From positions 163,993 through 227,992 of the forward strand of contig JBAZZS010000003.1 of NCBI GenBank assembly GCA_041658685.1: a stretch of 64,000 nucleotides of DNA, written 5' to 3'. The translations under genes and the position numbers were made by a program. The notes beneath the pieces are model-generated. The model worked only from the letters and a program-made list of their open reading frames with translations, had not been told where the DNA came from and ran no database searches. How positions within the stretch are numbered: position 1 is the first letter of the stretch; each line of letters begins with the position of its first letter. This DNA is from Candidatus Gracilibacteria bacterium. Its GTDB lineage: Bacteria > Patescibacteriota > Gracilibacteria > UBA1369 > UBA12473. This document shows, one piece after another, positions 50,379 through 58,327 of this stretch.

Positions 50379-51221
50379 ATGTTTAAAAAATCAAATCAAC
50401 GCACTCCGTTTTGGCAAAAGAGGGAGGAAGGCTCGGATAGAGGAGGAGACAGAGGTTTTGGCCGAGGTTCAGATCGAGGGCCCAGAATGGAAATGCATCA
50501 GGCCACGTGTGCGGAATGCGGAGAATCTTGTGAAGTTCCTTTTAAGCCTACCGGAAGCCGTCCGGTTCTTTGCAGAGAATGTTTTAAGGGAAGCCAAGGG
50601 GAATCTCGTCCTTCTCGTTCGTTCGGAGGGGACCGATCCTTTGGTGGAGATCGATCTTCCGGCGGAGACCGATCGTTTGAGGATCGAAAAATGTACAAGA
50701 CGCAATGCGCGACGTGCCGAGAGGAATGCAGTGTTCCTTTTCAACCCAAGCCGGGCCGAGCGATTTATTGCCGAGATTGTATGGGAAAAAATGAGGGAGG
50801 TCGTGATTTCCGTGCGCCGAGAGAAGAGAGAAGAGGGGGTGAAACCAAAGGTTGGTCTCTCACCAAGGATCAGTTTGAAATGTTGAACAATAAAATGGAC
50901 AAAGTTTTGAAGCTTTTACAGGTTGCGCAGCCCAATATTGTCGCTTTTGTGAAGAAAGAAGAGTCTTCTTTGAAAGAAGTGGCGAAAAAAGAGATCGCGA
51001 AGAAAGAGGTTTTGGTCAAAAAAGAGGAACCGATGAAAAAAGAAATGGTGAAAAAGGAGATCGTAAAGAAAGAGCCCGTGAAAGTCGAAAAAAAGCCGAT
51101 CAAAATGCTTAAAGAAAAACCGGTTTTGGCTAAGGCCGTGAAAATTCCGGTTGTGAAAGCCAAAGTCACGAAGGCTCCGGCCAAAAAGGCTAAAGCCAAG
51201 GCGGTTCGCAAAAAGGCGTAG
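50379..51221 (+). CDS. Two-copy CxxC zinc-binding protein with Lys/Glu-rich tail
   Basis: The 280-residue protein has two zinc-binding modules: ATCAECGESCEVPFKPTGSR with PVLCRECF (about 42-70) and TQCATCREECSVPFQPKPGR with AIYCRDC (about 107-135). They are separated by an Arg/Gly/Ser/Asp-rich linker with SFGGDRSFGGDR repeats. A helix follows (KDQFEMLNNKMDKVLKLLQV), then a long Lys/Glu tail with KKE repeats ending in KAPAKKAKAKAVRKKA. The RG-type linker and basic tail suggest RNA or DNA binding. A terminator follows. Confidence 0.75.
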   Translation: MFKKSNQRTPFWQKREEGSDRGGDRGFGRGSDRGPRMEMHQATCAECGESCEVPFKPTGSRPVLCRECFKGSQGESRPSRSFGGDRSFGGDRSSGGDRSFEDRKMYKTQCATCREECSVPFQPKPGRAIYCRDCMGKNEGGRDFRAPREERRGGETKGWSLTKDQFEMLNNKMDKVLKLLQVAQPNIVAFVKKEESSLKEVAKKEIAKKEVLVKKEEPMKKEMVKKEIVKKEPVKVEKKPIKMLKEKPVLAKAVKIPVVKAKVTKAPAKKAKAKAVRKKA

Positions 51222-51248
51222 AAAGAGCGGAGTTTAAGTTTGTACTAA

Positions 51249-51287
51249 AAAAGGGTTGAATCCTTGCGGTTCAGCCCTTTTAAATTT
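51249..51287 (+). terminator. Rho-independent terminator after the CxxC protein
   Basis: AAAAGGGTTGAA (51249-51260) pairs with TTCAGCCCTTTT (51270-51281), a 12-bp stem with one U-G pair, with the T run at its base. Confidence 0.75.
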
Positions 51288-51307
51288 CCATTGTTTGGAT
51301 TTTTTCC

Positions 51308-51385
51308 TTATTTCTGGTCTTTTTTTTGCTTTTTTTTCTTATTTTTTTCTTTGTCTTTTTTGCCTCTGTTGTCTCCTTTGCCCAT
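51308..51385 (-). CDS. 25-residue Lys-rich mini-protein
   Basis: On the minus strand ATG 51385 opens MGKGDNRGKKDKEKNKKKKQ and ends KKDQK: about half Lys. The MGKGD start recalls tiny ribosome-associated THX-type proteins, but the rest differs. It faces the terminator at 51249-51287. It may be a second member of the mini basic proteins seen at 3857-3946, or chance in a poly-A stretch. Confidence 0.35.
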   Translation of the reverse strand: MGKGDNRGKKDKEKNKKKKQKKDQK

Positions 51386-51671
51386 GGTTTGTTGTGTTAA
51401 AAAATATTGGAGGGGAACGAAATCTGACCTGGCGGATGATATATGAGATTGGATTAAAAGGGAAGGTTTTACTATGAGTGTTTTTTACTCTATTAGTTTT
51501 AAAATCGAGTAACGTAAAGATTTTTAAGATTGCTATGGTCCAGATTTTATGGTAATGTTCAGTTTCGGATTCGGGCCCGCATGTAATTAAAACAGGAATG
51601 ACGGATGCAGGGGCCATTCAAAAAACTGCAGAGGATGCTTTTGCATCGCTCAGTAATTAACAACTTCAAAA
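51386..51671. other. Intergenic stretch without a recognised gene
   Basis: This stretch and the terminator and mini-ORF before it fill 450 nt between convincing genes. A frame ending at 51660 reads MTDAGAIQKTAEDAFASLSN but has no start context; it could be a remnant. No promoter or repeat is clear. Confidence 0.4.
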
Positions 51672-52454
51672 ATGATAGAAAAATTTCTACCAGTTTTAGT
51701 GTTGGCGAGTACGTTAGCCTCAAGCGCTTGTGTGGATCCGAAGAGTGCGGATACGACGGATACGGCATATCTTGATACCGGCGAGTCGCCTGATCCGCCC
51801 GATCCGCTTGGTTCGCTTGAGGGGGTAATTTCCTACGTTAGAGAGAGCTGTGGTTGGGTTTCACAGCAATGGCATGGAGAAGATCCTACACTCAATTGTG
51901 GACCTGCCTCTCTTTTAATATCGGCAGCTTGCGTGAAGGGCACAGATCCTTCCGAGGAAGATCTAAAGAACAGCCTTGATTATATGGATGCAAATGCATG
52001 GGCAACTGGTTACGGTGGATCCGGGGGGGAAGAGGAAGGCTATCCTGGCTCATATACATCCGGGAGTGATCTAGTTGCTACTATGGAGGGCTACTACCGC
52101 GCCGATGCCATGTTAGTTGGTGATAATTATGGGGAGTGGGGTTTCGGTGAAAATTATGGGAATGCCGTAGCTCTTTCAGACCTTTTAGATGATGTCCGAA
52201 ATGGCTATCCTCCGATTATTGCAACGGTTTCTCAGGGCTTGCGACCGACCGGTGATGAGATGGTGGCTGATGGGACGCCTCATTATATGGTTTTAATGGG
52301 CGCGTTTTTAGACGAGGACGGGATTTGGTATGTTGTTTTACATGATCCGAATCCCTATCCTAAGGATCGGGAATACGGTGAACTCCACGCATATACTTTA
52401 GATTCGTTTATTTGGCCTGAGCATGCAGCTATTCGATCTTCTCCTACGTTATGA
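51672..52454 (+). CDS. Lipoprotein with C39-like cysteine peptidase domain
   Basis: The 260-residue protein has a lipobox (VLASTLASSAC, Cys about 20) and an Asp/Pro-rich spacer. The domain after residue 60 resembles C39_2 peptidases: LNCGPASLLISAACVKG carries the Cys, TPHYMVLMGAFLDEDGIWYV the His, and VVLHDPNPYP the Asp. It may cleave peptides or bind them at the cell surface. It shares the domain type with the SLH protein at 11974. Its stop overlaps the next start by 4 nt (ATGA), so the two secreted proteins are made together. Confidence 0.75.
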   Translation: MIEKFLPVLVLASTLASSACVDPKSADTTDTAYLDTGESPDPPDPLGSLEGVISYVRESCGWVSQQWHGEDPTLNCGPASLLISAACVKGTDPSEEDLKNSLDYMDANAWATGYGGSGGEEEGYPGSYTSGSDLVATMEGYYRADAMLVGDNYGEWGFGENYGNAVALSDLLDDVRNGYPPIIATVSQGLRPTGDEMVADGTPHYMVLMGAFLDEDGIWYVVLHDPNPYPKDREYGELHAYTLDSFIWPEHAAIRSSPTL

Positions 52455-53365
52455 AAAACTACTTTGCTCCAATTTTTTCTCTTATTTTGACCGCTTGTGT
52501 TGAAAATAGCCCTGTAAAGGATGAAAATGTTTTTGTAAATAAGTGTGATACTTCCGCTTTTCGAGCTCGGTATAGTGCGGCTGTTCAAAAGGCTATTGAA
52601 ATTCCCATTTGCATTCATACGGTTTACCCTGACGAAGTTACAAGAGCCTCTTTAGAAGTGGAGGGTACCCAAGAAGTGGAGAGTACCGATGAAGCTTACA
52701 CGCGTATTTATGTAGAGTACTTCAATACTTTCATGGCTGCTGTATATCATCCTCTCACAGGTGAACAAATTAGATTGGATACGAAGATTTGGGTCTATGA
52801 ATTTGCCCCGAGGGACATAATTGTAGACGCTGAATGGGGGAACGTGAATGCTTATTCAGACTCAGATCCTGCGGGGCTGACAGTGCGTCATGATCTTGCA
52901 GTCTCAAATAATACTGAAGGATGTGAGAACTTGTACATTATTAAGAATGACGTTCTATCTCCGGATAAGTTGTTCGGTTATGCAACGTTTCCAGACAATG
53001 CTCCTCAGGATAATTATATCCTGCTCTGGGATACTGACGAGGGGGATACTGACAGCAGTAAGATTGCTCACGAGTTTGGCCATGTTTTGGACCTTTCGCA
53101 TACGGATGCGACTGGTGGAGATCATGTAGATGATACACCCTATGATCCCGGCGAGGACTACTGCGACATCGAGGCGGATCCTAATACTGGCGAGGTTTTT
53201 GGAACTTGCGACGCGCCTTATGAGGAATACGGCCCGGATTTGCCGTTGGACAACATTATGGCTTCCTACGCGCGGAGATATGTTTTTACGGTACAACAAA
53301 TCGAAAGAATGCACTGTACGTGGAATCTGTATGAGGACAATATTTTCCCACATTACTACTATTGA
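52451..53365 (+). CDS. Lipoprotein zinc metallopeptidase, metzincin (pappalysin-like)
   Basis: The 304-residue protein has a short lipoprotein signal (IFSLILTAC, Cys about 16). The metzincin zinc motif HEFGHVLDLSHTD (HExxHxxxxxH, about 212) is followed by a Met-turn candidate, DNIMASYARRYVFTVQQIERM without the first residues shown elsewhere. Cys pairs after it (DYCDIEADP, FGTCDAP) may form disulfides. This fits M43-type pappalysin-like enzymes. Translational coupling to the C39-like lipoprotein suggests that they act in the same process, perhaps on a shared surface substrate. Confidence 0.75.
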   Translation: MKNYFAPIFSLILTACVENSPVKDENVFVNKCDTSAFRARYSAAVQKAIEIPICIHTVYPDEVTRASLEVEGTQEVESTDEAYTRIYVEYFNTFMAAVYHPLTGEQIRLDTKIWVYEFAPRDIIVDAEWGNVNAYSDSDPAGLTVRHDLAVSNNTEGCENLYIIKNDVLSPDKLFGYATFPDNAPQDNYILLWDTDEGDTDSSKIAHEFGHVLDLSHTDATGGDHVDDTPYDPGEDYCDIEADPNTGEVFGTCDAPYEEYGPDLPLDNIMASYARRYVFTVQQIERMHCTWNLYEDNIFPHYYY

Positions 53366-53393
53366 AACAGTTTTGTTAATTATAAATTCCAAA

Positions 53394-53418
53394 AATAACC
53401 TGTCTTAAAACAAGTTAT
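53394..53418 (+). terminator. Weak terminator-like hairpin
   Basis: AATAACCTGT and ACAAGTTATT form an A/T-rich hairpin with one mismatch, 28 nt after the metallopeptidase stop. The T tract after it is interrupted. Confidence 0.35.
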
Positions 53419-53516
53419 TTATTTCTGTAAAGTATTGGCTCGGCCTGGTGTACGATATCCGAACGTGGTTCAAAGAGCCAGTGGTTTTTAATGAGCGCTT
53501 GTTATATGATTGAAAT

Positions 53517-55610
53517 ATGAACGTACACGAACATCATGAATCGCATGAACATGAGCATCACGATCATTCCGAGCACGAACATCACAATGCTCACGTCTCT
53601 GCGCACGAAGAACATGGCGGTCATGGAGGACATTCTCCAACCATGGGAATGGAGGGACATGATCATCATCAAATGATGATTGATGATTTTAAAAAACGAT
53701 TTTGGGTGTCTGCTCTTCTCACACTTCCTGTTTTGGTGTTCTCTCCCATGATTCAGGGATTTTTCGGATATGAATTATTGCTTCCCGGGAATGCCTATTT
53801 TTTGTTGAGTCTTTCCTCTTTGGTTTATTTTTGGGGAGGATGGCCTTTTTTAAAAGGATGTTGGGTTGAAATAAAAAGTAAAGGGCTTGGAATGATGACT
53901 CTTATTTCGATGGCCATCAGTGTGGCCTATTTTTATAGCTCAGCCACGGTGTTTGGTTTGCCTGGGGAAGATTTTTTTTGGGAGTTGGCAACGTTGATCG
54001 ATATCATGTTGTTGGGTCATTGGCTTGAGATGAAATCGGTTTTGGGGGCTTCCAAAGCGTTGCAATTGTTGGTCAGCATGATGCCTGCTGAAGCTCATCG
54101 TGTTGGAAAGGAAGGGCATGTGGAAGATATTCAACTCGAAGATTTACAACAAAACGATACGATTTTGGTGAAACCCGGAGAAAAAGTTCCGGCAGACGGG
54201 ATTGTGACGGAAGGGGAGAGCTATTTGAATGAATCCATGCTCACCGGCGAATCAAAGCCTGTTAAAAAAGAAGTGGGGATGAAAGTCATCGGGGGTTCTA
54301 TCAATGGGAATGGTTCTTTGAAAATTAAGGTTGAACACACGGGGAAAGACAGCTATCTCAATAAAGTAATCACGTTGGTTCAGGAGGCGCAAAAGTCAAA
54401 ATCCAAAATGCAGAATCTTTCGGATAGGGCGGCCAAATGGCTTACTTATATTGCTTTGATTATCGGGTTTGGAACGTTGGCGGTTTGGTTGGCGCTTGGG
54501 TTTCCTTTTGTGTATGCCTTGGAGCGGATGGTTACGGTCATGGTGATTGCGTGTCCTCATGCGTTGGGGTTAGCTATTCCACTTGTTGTGGCCATATCTA
54601 CGGCGATTTCAGCTCAAAACGGTTTATTGATAAGAAATCGAACAGCATTTGAAGAATCGAGGAAAATCACCACTCTTTTATTTGATAAAACCGGGACGCT
54701 CACTCGGGGCGATTTTGGGGTTACACGAATTGAATCTGTTTCAACTCATTATTTTTCTCCTGAAATTCTTCGACTCGCCAGTGCATTAGAACAAAGTTCG
54801 GAGCATCCCATTGCCGTTGGAATTATGAATAAAATAAAACAAGAAAAAATTCCCGTTCCTTCCTTGGAACATTTTGTCGCCATCCCCGGAAAAGGAGTGG
54901 AAGGGAAGGTGGAGGGCAAAGAAATTAAAGTGGTGAGTCCCGGATATTTGAAAGATAAAAATATTGAGATTCCGAAAGGGGCTTTTGGTCATGGGGCGGA
55001 AACCGTAGTTTTTGTTTTTATTGATAATGTTTTGGCGGGATATGTTGCTTTGGCGGATTCAATACGACCTGAAAGTGCCGAGGCGATTCGTGTTTTTAAA
55101 AAGAATAAAATTAAAGTCATGATGGCCACCGGCGATAATGAAGGCGTGGCAAAGGCGGTGAGTGATGAGTTGGGGTTGGATGGTTATTATGCCGGAGTGT
55201 TGCCTCATCAAAAAGTGGAGATTGTTAAGGAGCTTCAGGCAAAAGGTGAATTTGTGGCCATGACAGGGGATGGCGTGAATGATGCTCCTGCCTTGGCGCA
55301 GGCCGATGTGGGGATTGCGGTTGGTTCCGGTACGGATGTGGCTGCCGAAACCGCGGATATCATTCTTGTGAACAGTAATCCTCAAGACATTGCCAAGCTT
55401 ATTTTATTCGGGAAAGCCACGTACAATAAGATGATCCAGAATTTGATTTGGGCTACCGGATATAATGTTATCGCGATTCCTCTTGCGGCGGGTGTGTTTT
55501 ACTCTTTTGGGTTTACTCTAGGGCCTGCGTTGGGGGCTGTTTTCATGAGCTTAAGCACTATCATTGTGGCCATCAATGCTCAACTTTTGAGAAAGAGCAT
55601 AAGCAAATAG
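53517..55610 (+). CDS. copB: Copper/silver-exporting P-type ATPase, CopB type
   Basis: The 697-residue P1B ATPase begins with a His-rich stretch (about 1-55, HHESHEHEHHDHSEHEHHN) in place of Cys-type metal domains. Key motifs are the phosphatase loop TGES, the membrane metal site ACPHALGLAIPLVV (CPH, the CopB/P1B-3 type), the phosphorylation site DKTGTLTRG (Asp about 391), HP in SSEHPIAVG and the hinge MTGDGVNDAPALAQADVGIA. CPH pumps move Cu+, Cu2+ or Ag+ out of the cytoplasm. A Met-rich mini-protein is encoded 81 nt downstream. Confidence 0.92.
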   Translation: MNVHEHHESHEHEHHDHSEHEHHNAHVSAHEEHGGHGGHSPTMGMEGHDHHQMMIDDFKKRFWVSALLTLPVLVFSPMIQGFFGYELLLPGNAYFLLSLSSLVYFWGGWPFLKGCWVEIKSKGLGMMTLISMAISVAYFYSSATVFGLPGEDFFWELATLIDIMLLGHWLEMKSVLGASKALQLLVSMMPAEAHRVGKEGHVEDIQLEDLQQNDTILVKPGEKVPADGIVTEGESYLNESMLTGESKPVKKEVGMKVIGGSINGNGSLKIKVEHTGKDSYLNKVITLVQEAQKSKSKMQNLSDRAAKWLTYIALIIGFGTLAVWLALGFPFVYALERMVTVMVIACPHALGLAIPLVVAISTAISAQNGLLIRNRTAFEESRKITTLLFDKTGTLTRGDFGVTRIESVSTHYFSPEILRLASALEQSSEHPIAVGIMNKIKQEKIPVPSLEHFVAIPGKGVEGKVEGKEIKVVSPGYLKDKNIEIPKGAFGHGAETVVFVFIDNVLAGYVALADSIRPESAEAIRVFKKNKIKVMMATGDNEGVAKAVSDELGLDGYYAGVLPHQKVEIVKELQAKGEFVAMTGDGVNDAPALAQADVGIAVGSGTDVAAETADIILVNSNPQDIAKLILFGKATYNKMIQNLIWATGYNVIAIPLAAGVFYSFGFTLGPALGAVFMSLSTIIVAINAQLLRKSISK

Positions 55611-55691
55611 GGATGGCAACGGAATTATTACTTTTTTCCCATGGAACTCTGTATCCTTTGGATATATTTATATGTTTAAACCCTTTTAACC

Positions 55692-55826
55692 ATGATGGAT
55701 TACAATATGATGAGTGGAGTGAACGGGAGCGGGATGATGGCTTTTTCTTGGGTCACGTATGTTTTAGTAGTGACTTTTTTGGTTTTAGGAGTGATTGCTT
55801 TTGCGAAATATATTGGGAAAAAATAA
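55692..55826 (+). CDS. Met-rich small membrane protein, copper-associated by context
   Basis: ATG 55692 opens a 44-residue frame: MMDYNMMSGVNGSGMMAFSW, then one membrane helix (VTYVLVVTFLVLGVIAFA) and KYIGKK. Six Met in the first 16 residues suggest Cu(I) binding on one side of the membrane. It lies just after copB on the same strand, so it may deliver or buffer copper for the pump. The family is not named from sequence alone. Confidence 0.65.
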   Translation: MMDYNMMSGVNGSGMMAFSWVTYVLVVTFLVLGVIAFAKYIGKK

Positions 55827-55830
55827 AGTT

Positions 55831-56343
55831 CTAAATACAGCTTTTTAAAATTTCCATACTCTCTCGTGGGTTTTGAATTTTTTTAAGGCAAATGGTTTCT
55901 TGATATCCTCCAGAGGCCGAGGCGCTTAAAAGGATATCTCCATAGTGAAACAGTTTTCCAAAAAGTCCCTGATTGATTTGAATCTCACGGATGTTTTTAA
56001 GATCGAATAATTTTTCTTTTGTGCTAAAAAATCCTTTTCGCTCAATTAGTTTTTTATCGGCATAATCGATGAAGTATTTATGAGACAGCCAGTGCAGGAG
56101 CACGAGCAATAGTAAAAATAGTTGGAGAATAGATTTGATTATGTGAAGGGAAAGCAGGAAAAGATTTAAATGATAGAAATGGTCTGATCCCATGTTTTCT
56201 TTCAGTAAAAAAATATCGACAAAAGTATAGGCAAGGCTTGATAAAAATAAGATTAGGAATAGCTTGAAAATTAAAATAAACAAGCTGTCACTTATGGGTT
56301 CCATTTTTCTGAAGAAAGATTGATCCATGGGAAATTTTTTCAT
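55831..56343 (-). CDS. Membrane protein with bacterial PH domain (bPH2/DUF304)
   Basis: From ATG 56343 the protein has 170 residues: a soluble start, two long hydrophobic segments (SLFILIFKLFLILFLSSLAY and ILQLFLLLLVLLHWL) and a PH-like domain with ADKKLIERKGFFSTKEKLFD, LKNIREIQINQGLFGKLFHY and GDILLSASASGGYQE. This fits the DUF304/bPH2 membrane proteins. AGAGG lies 8 nt before this ATG and favours it over an in-frame start at 56367. Function unknown. Confidence 0.75.
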   Translation of the reverse strand: MKKFPMDQSFFRKMEPISDSLFILIFKLFLILFLSSLAYTFVDIFLLKENMGSDHFYHLNLFLLSLHIIKSILQLFLLLLVLLHWLSHKYFIDYADKKLIERKGFFSTKEKLFDLKNIREIQINQGLFGKLFHYGDILLSASASGGYQETICLKKIQNPRESMEILKSCI

Positions 56344-56483
56344 TAATGTAACCTCTGTATAACTCAACTATGAGGAAAATCAAATGGATGTGCCAAGAAT
56401 AAAAGGGTTGGTTTGGTTTGAAACTAAAACTAAAAAGATCGAATTCAATTGATGATTCGGGTGTTTTTTAACCTGTAAAGTGT

Positions 56484-56558
56484 TGGCTCCCGGGGTCGGA
56501 TTCGAACCGACGACCAATTGGTTAACAGCCAACTGCGCTACCACTGCGCTACCCGGGA
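56484..56558 (-). tRNA. tRNA-Asn (GTT)
   Basis: On the minus strand the cloverleaf is complete: acceptor TCCCGGG pairing with CCCGGGA, D-arm with AGCGCAGTGGTAGCGC, anticodon loop CTGTTAA with GTT, T-arm with GGTTCGAATCC, discriminator G and an encoded CCA at the 3' end (56486-56484). It is the only tRNA I find in the window. Confidence 0.95.
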
Positions 56559-56580
56559 TTAGTAATGTGAAAGATGGGGA

Positions 56581-56656
56581 AATGAAGGGGAGCGCACTTC
56601 GCTGGCGCTTCGTGTGTGGGGGAGCCCCTTCGTTTCGTTGTGCGAAACTGCGGGGC
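56581..56656. repeat. GC-rich hairpin repeat plus second hairpin
   Basis: A family unit (GAGCGCACTTCGCTGGCGC then TTCGTGTGTGG) is followed by a second hairpin: AGCCCC pairs with GGGGCT and TTTCG with CGAAA inside. The block lies between tRNA-Asn and the ATP synthase operon. Confidence 0.6.
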
Positions 56657-56873
56657 TACTATAAAGAACTTGTTTTAGTTTTTCAACGTTTTTCACGGCA
56701 ATGGGTGTGGGGGAGAGGCTTTAATCTGTATTTGACGTTGGTTAAGTCTATTTCATTTGACAATGTCCCATCTTTTATTTTCCAGTCAAATCAATAAGTA
56801 TTGATTTTTTCTGTGGATTGTTGCTACCCTAATGCGGTTGTCTTCATTTTTTAATTTTTTATTCCTTTTTTAT

Positions 56874-57089
56874 ATGGACAAGAATTTCTTTGTAGCGTTC
56901 ACCATTGCGATCGGCGGAAGCGCCCCAGCCATCGGAATCGGACTTTTAGCGTCTAAAGCCATGGAAGCGATCGGCCGCAACCCGGAAGCCGCAGGTGTGA
57001 TCCAAACCGCTATGATTTTGGCCATCGCGTTCTGCGAAGCCATCGCCATTTACTCTTTGGTTATTGCTTTGATCATCAAATTCGTTTAA
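56874..57089 (+). CDS. atpE: ATP synthase subunit c, copy 1
   Basis: The 71-residue hairpin protein forms the proton-driven ring of Fo. Helix 1 is Gly/Ala-rich (AIGGSAPAIGIGLLASKAME), the loop is GRNPEA and helix 2 carries the ion-binding Glu in FCEAIAIYSLVIALIIKFV. The Gln and Ser/Thr that mark Na+ rings are absent (Ile and Ala there), so protons are the likely ion. ATG 56874 follows a T/A-only leader. The protein is identical to copy 2; the genes differ at two silent sites. Confidence 0.95.
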   Translation: MDKNFFVAFTIAIGGSAPAIGIGLLASKAMEAIGRNPEAAGVIQTAMILAIAFCEAIAIYSLVIALIIKFV

Positions 57090-57134
57090 TTCGTCATCCG
57101 TTCATCTTTTTTTAATTTTTTATTCATCATTATT

Positions 57135-57350
57135 ATGGACAAGAATTTCTTTGTAGCGTTCACCATTGCGATCGGCGGAAGCGCCCCAGCCATCGGAATC
57201 GGACTTTTAGCGTCTAAAGCCATGGAAGCGATCGGCCGCAACCCGGAAGCCGCAGGTGTGATCCAAACCGCTATGATTTTGGCCATCGCGTTCTGCGAAG
57301 CCATCGCTATTTACTCTTTGGTCATTGCTTTGATCATCAAATTCGTTTAA
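57135..57350 (+). CDS. atpE: ATP synthase subunit c, copy 2
   Basis: This gene repeats copy 1 at an offset of 261 bp. All 71 residues are the same. Two third-position changes near the 3' end (GCC to GCT, GTT to GTC) are the only differences in the coding part, and the T-rich leader is similar too. The duplication is therefore recent or kept alike by gene conversion. Doubling the gene may supply the many c copies needed per complex. atpF follows after 27 nt. Confidence 0.95.
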   Translation: MDKNFFVAFTIAIGGSAPAIGIGLLASKAMEAIGRNPEAAGVIQTAMILAIAFCEAIAIYSLVIALIIKFV

Positions 57351-57377
57351 TTCGTCACTCGTTAAATTTTTGCTCCT

Positions 57378-57884
57378 ATGGAACTCATTGAAAAACTAGG
57401 AATTGATGTAAAACTTTTACTCACTCAAATCGTGACGTTTGTTGTATTGCTCACGATTTTGACGTATTTGATTTATAAGCCGATTTTGAATTTGCTCGAC
57501 AAACGCAAGTCCATGATTGAGAAAAATGTGGAAGACACGCGCCGCATCGAGGAACGATTGGCGCAATTGGAAAAAGAACGCGCTGAGGTTTTGGCTGAGG
57601 CCTCCAAAAAAGCCATGGCTGTGATTGAACAAGCTAAGGCGCATGGAGAAGAGGAACGTGAAAAGATTCTCGCCAATACCAAGAAGGAAGTTTCTATGAT
57701 TGCCACGCGTTATCGTGCGGAACTTAATGCGGAAAAGACGCAAATGGTGCGTGAAGTGAAAAAAGAAGTGGCTGAACTCATTGTAAAGAGTTGCGAGAAA
57801 ATTTTACGAAAAGAATTCGCGACCGCGGATCAAAAACGTTTGGAAGGAGCGATCAAGGAAGAATTGGCCGGGGTTCGTAGATAA
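57378..57884 (+). CDS. atpF: ATP synthase subunit b
   Basis: The 168-residue protein has one N-terminal membrane helix (LLLTQIVTFVVLLTILTYLI, about 14-33) and a long charged coiled coil (RRIEERLAQLEKERAEVLAE onward) that forms the peripheral stalk. The end (KSCEKILRKEFATADQKRLE) would contact delta. Length and position between c and delta are standard. Confidence 0.92.
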   Translation: MELIEKLGIDVKLLLTQIVTFVVLLTILTYLIYKPILNLLDKRKSMIEKNVEDTRRIEERLAQLEKERAEVLAEASKKAMAVIEQAKAHGEEEREKILANTKKEVSMIATRYRAELNAEKTQMVREVKKEVAELIVKSCEKILRKEFATADQKRLEGAIKEELAGVRR

Positions 57885-57912
57885 TTTTTTGTATCTGTCT
57901 TATATATAAAGT

Positions 57913-58317
57913 ATGAAAATTTCGATCCAAAAATATGCGAAAGCCCTTGCCGAGGCAGTGCACGAAGGCGATGACGCCCAAAAAACCGCGAATCGCATGC
58001 AAAATGTGTTGCGTGTTTTTGTCCGCCGTAAACAGGGAAAACTCATCAAACGATTTCCCGGCATATTTAAGGAGGTTTGGTTGGCCAAGCGCGGGATTGT
58101 GGAAGTGCGCGTGACCCTTCCGTATGAGCCCTCTCAAGAAGAAGAGAAAGATCTTACTCGTTTGATCGGAGAAGCGTTGGGGAAAAAGGTGGTGCTCGCG
58201 GTTAAGGCCGATAAGCATGTGCTCGGGGGAATGAAGCTTGAATTCGGAGACAGTGTGGTGGATGGAACGGTTCGAACTCGTTTGGATACGCTTAAAAATA
58301 ATCTTATTAATTCCTAA
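57913..58317 (+). CDS. atpH: ATP synthase subunit delta, short form
   Basis: At 134 residues this is shorter than the usual 175-180. The N-terminal helical domain is reduced (KYAKALAEAVHEGDDAQKTA), and the C-terminal part keeps the family pattern: GIVEVRVTLPYEPSQEEEKD, KKVVLAVKADKHVLGGMKLE and FGDSVVDGTVRTRLDTLKN. It joins the stalk to F1. The start at 57913 fits the gap after atpF. Identity is sure from the C-terminal GGMKLEFGDSVVDGTVRTRL pattern and the position. Confidence 0.88.
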   Translation: MKISIQKYAKALAEAVHEGDDAQKTANRMQNVLRVFVRRKQGKLIKRFPGIFKEVWLAKRGIVEVRVTLPYEPSQEEEKDLTRLIGEALGKKVVLAVKADKHVLGGMKLEFGDSVVDGTVRTRLDTLKNNLINS

Positions 58318-58327
58318 TTTCAAAACT

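Noticed and set aside
51540..51660. Possible short gene ending in MTDAGAIQKTAEDAFASLSN
   Set aside because: The frame has no convincing start or upstream signal and no recognisable family; kept only as a possible remnant.
56874..57350. Na+-dependent ATP synthase
   Set aside because: The c subunit lacks the Gln on helix 1 and the Ser/Thr next to Glu on helix 2 that mark Na+ rings.
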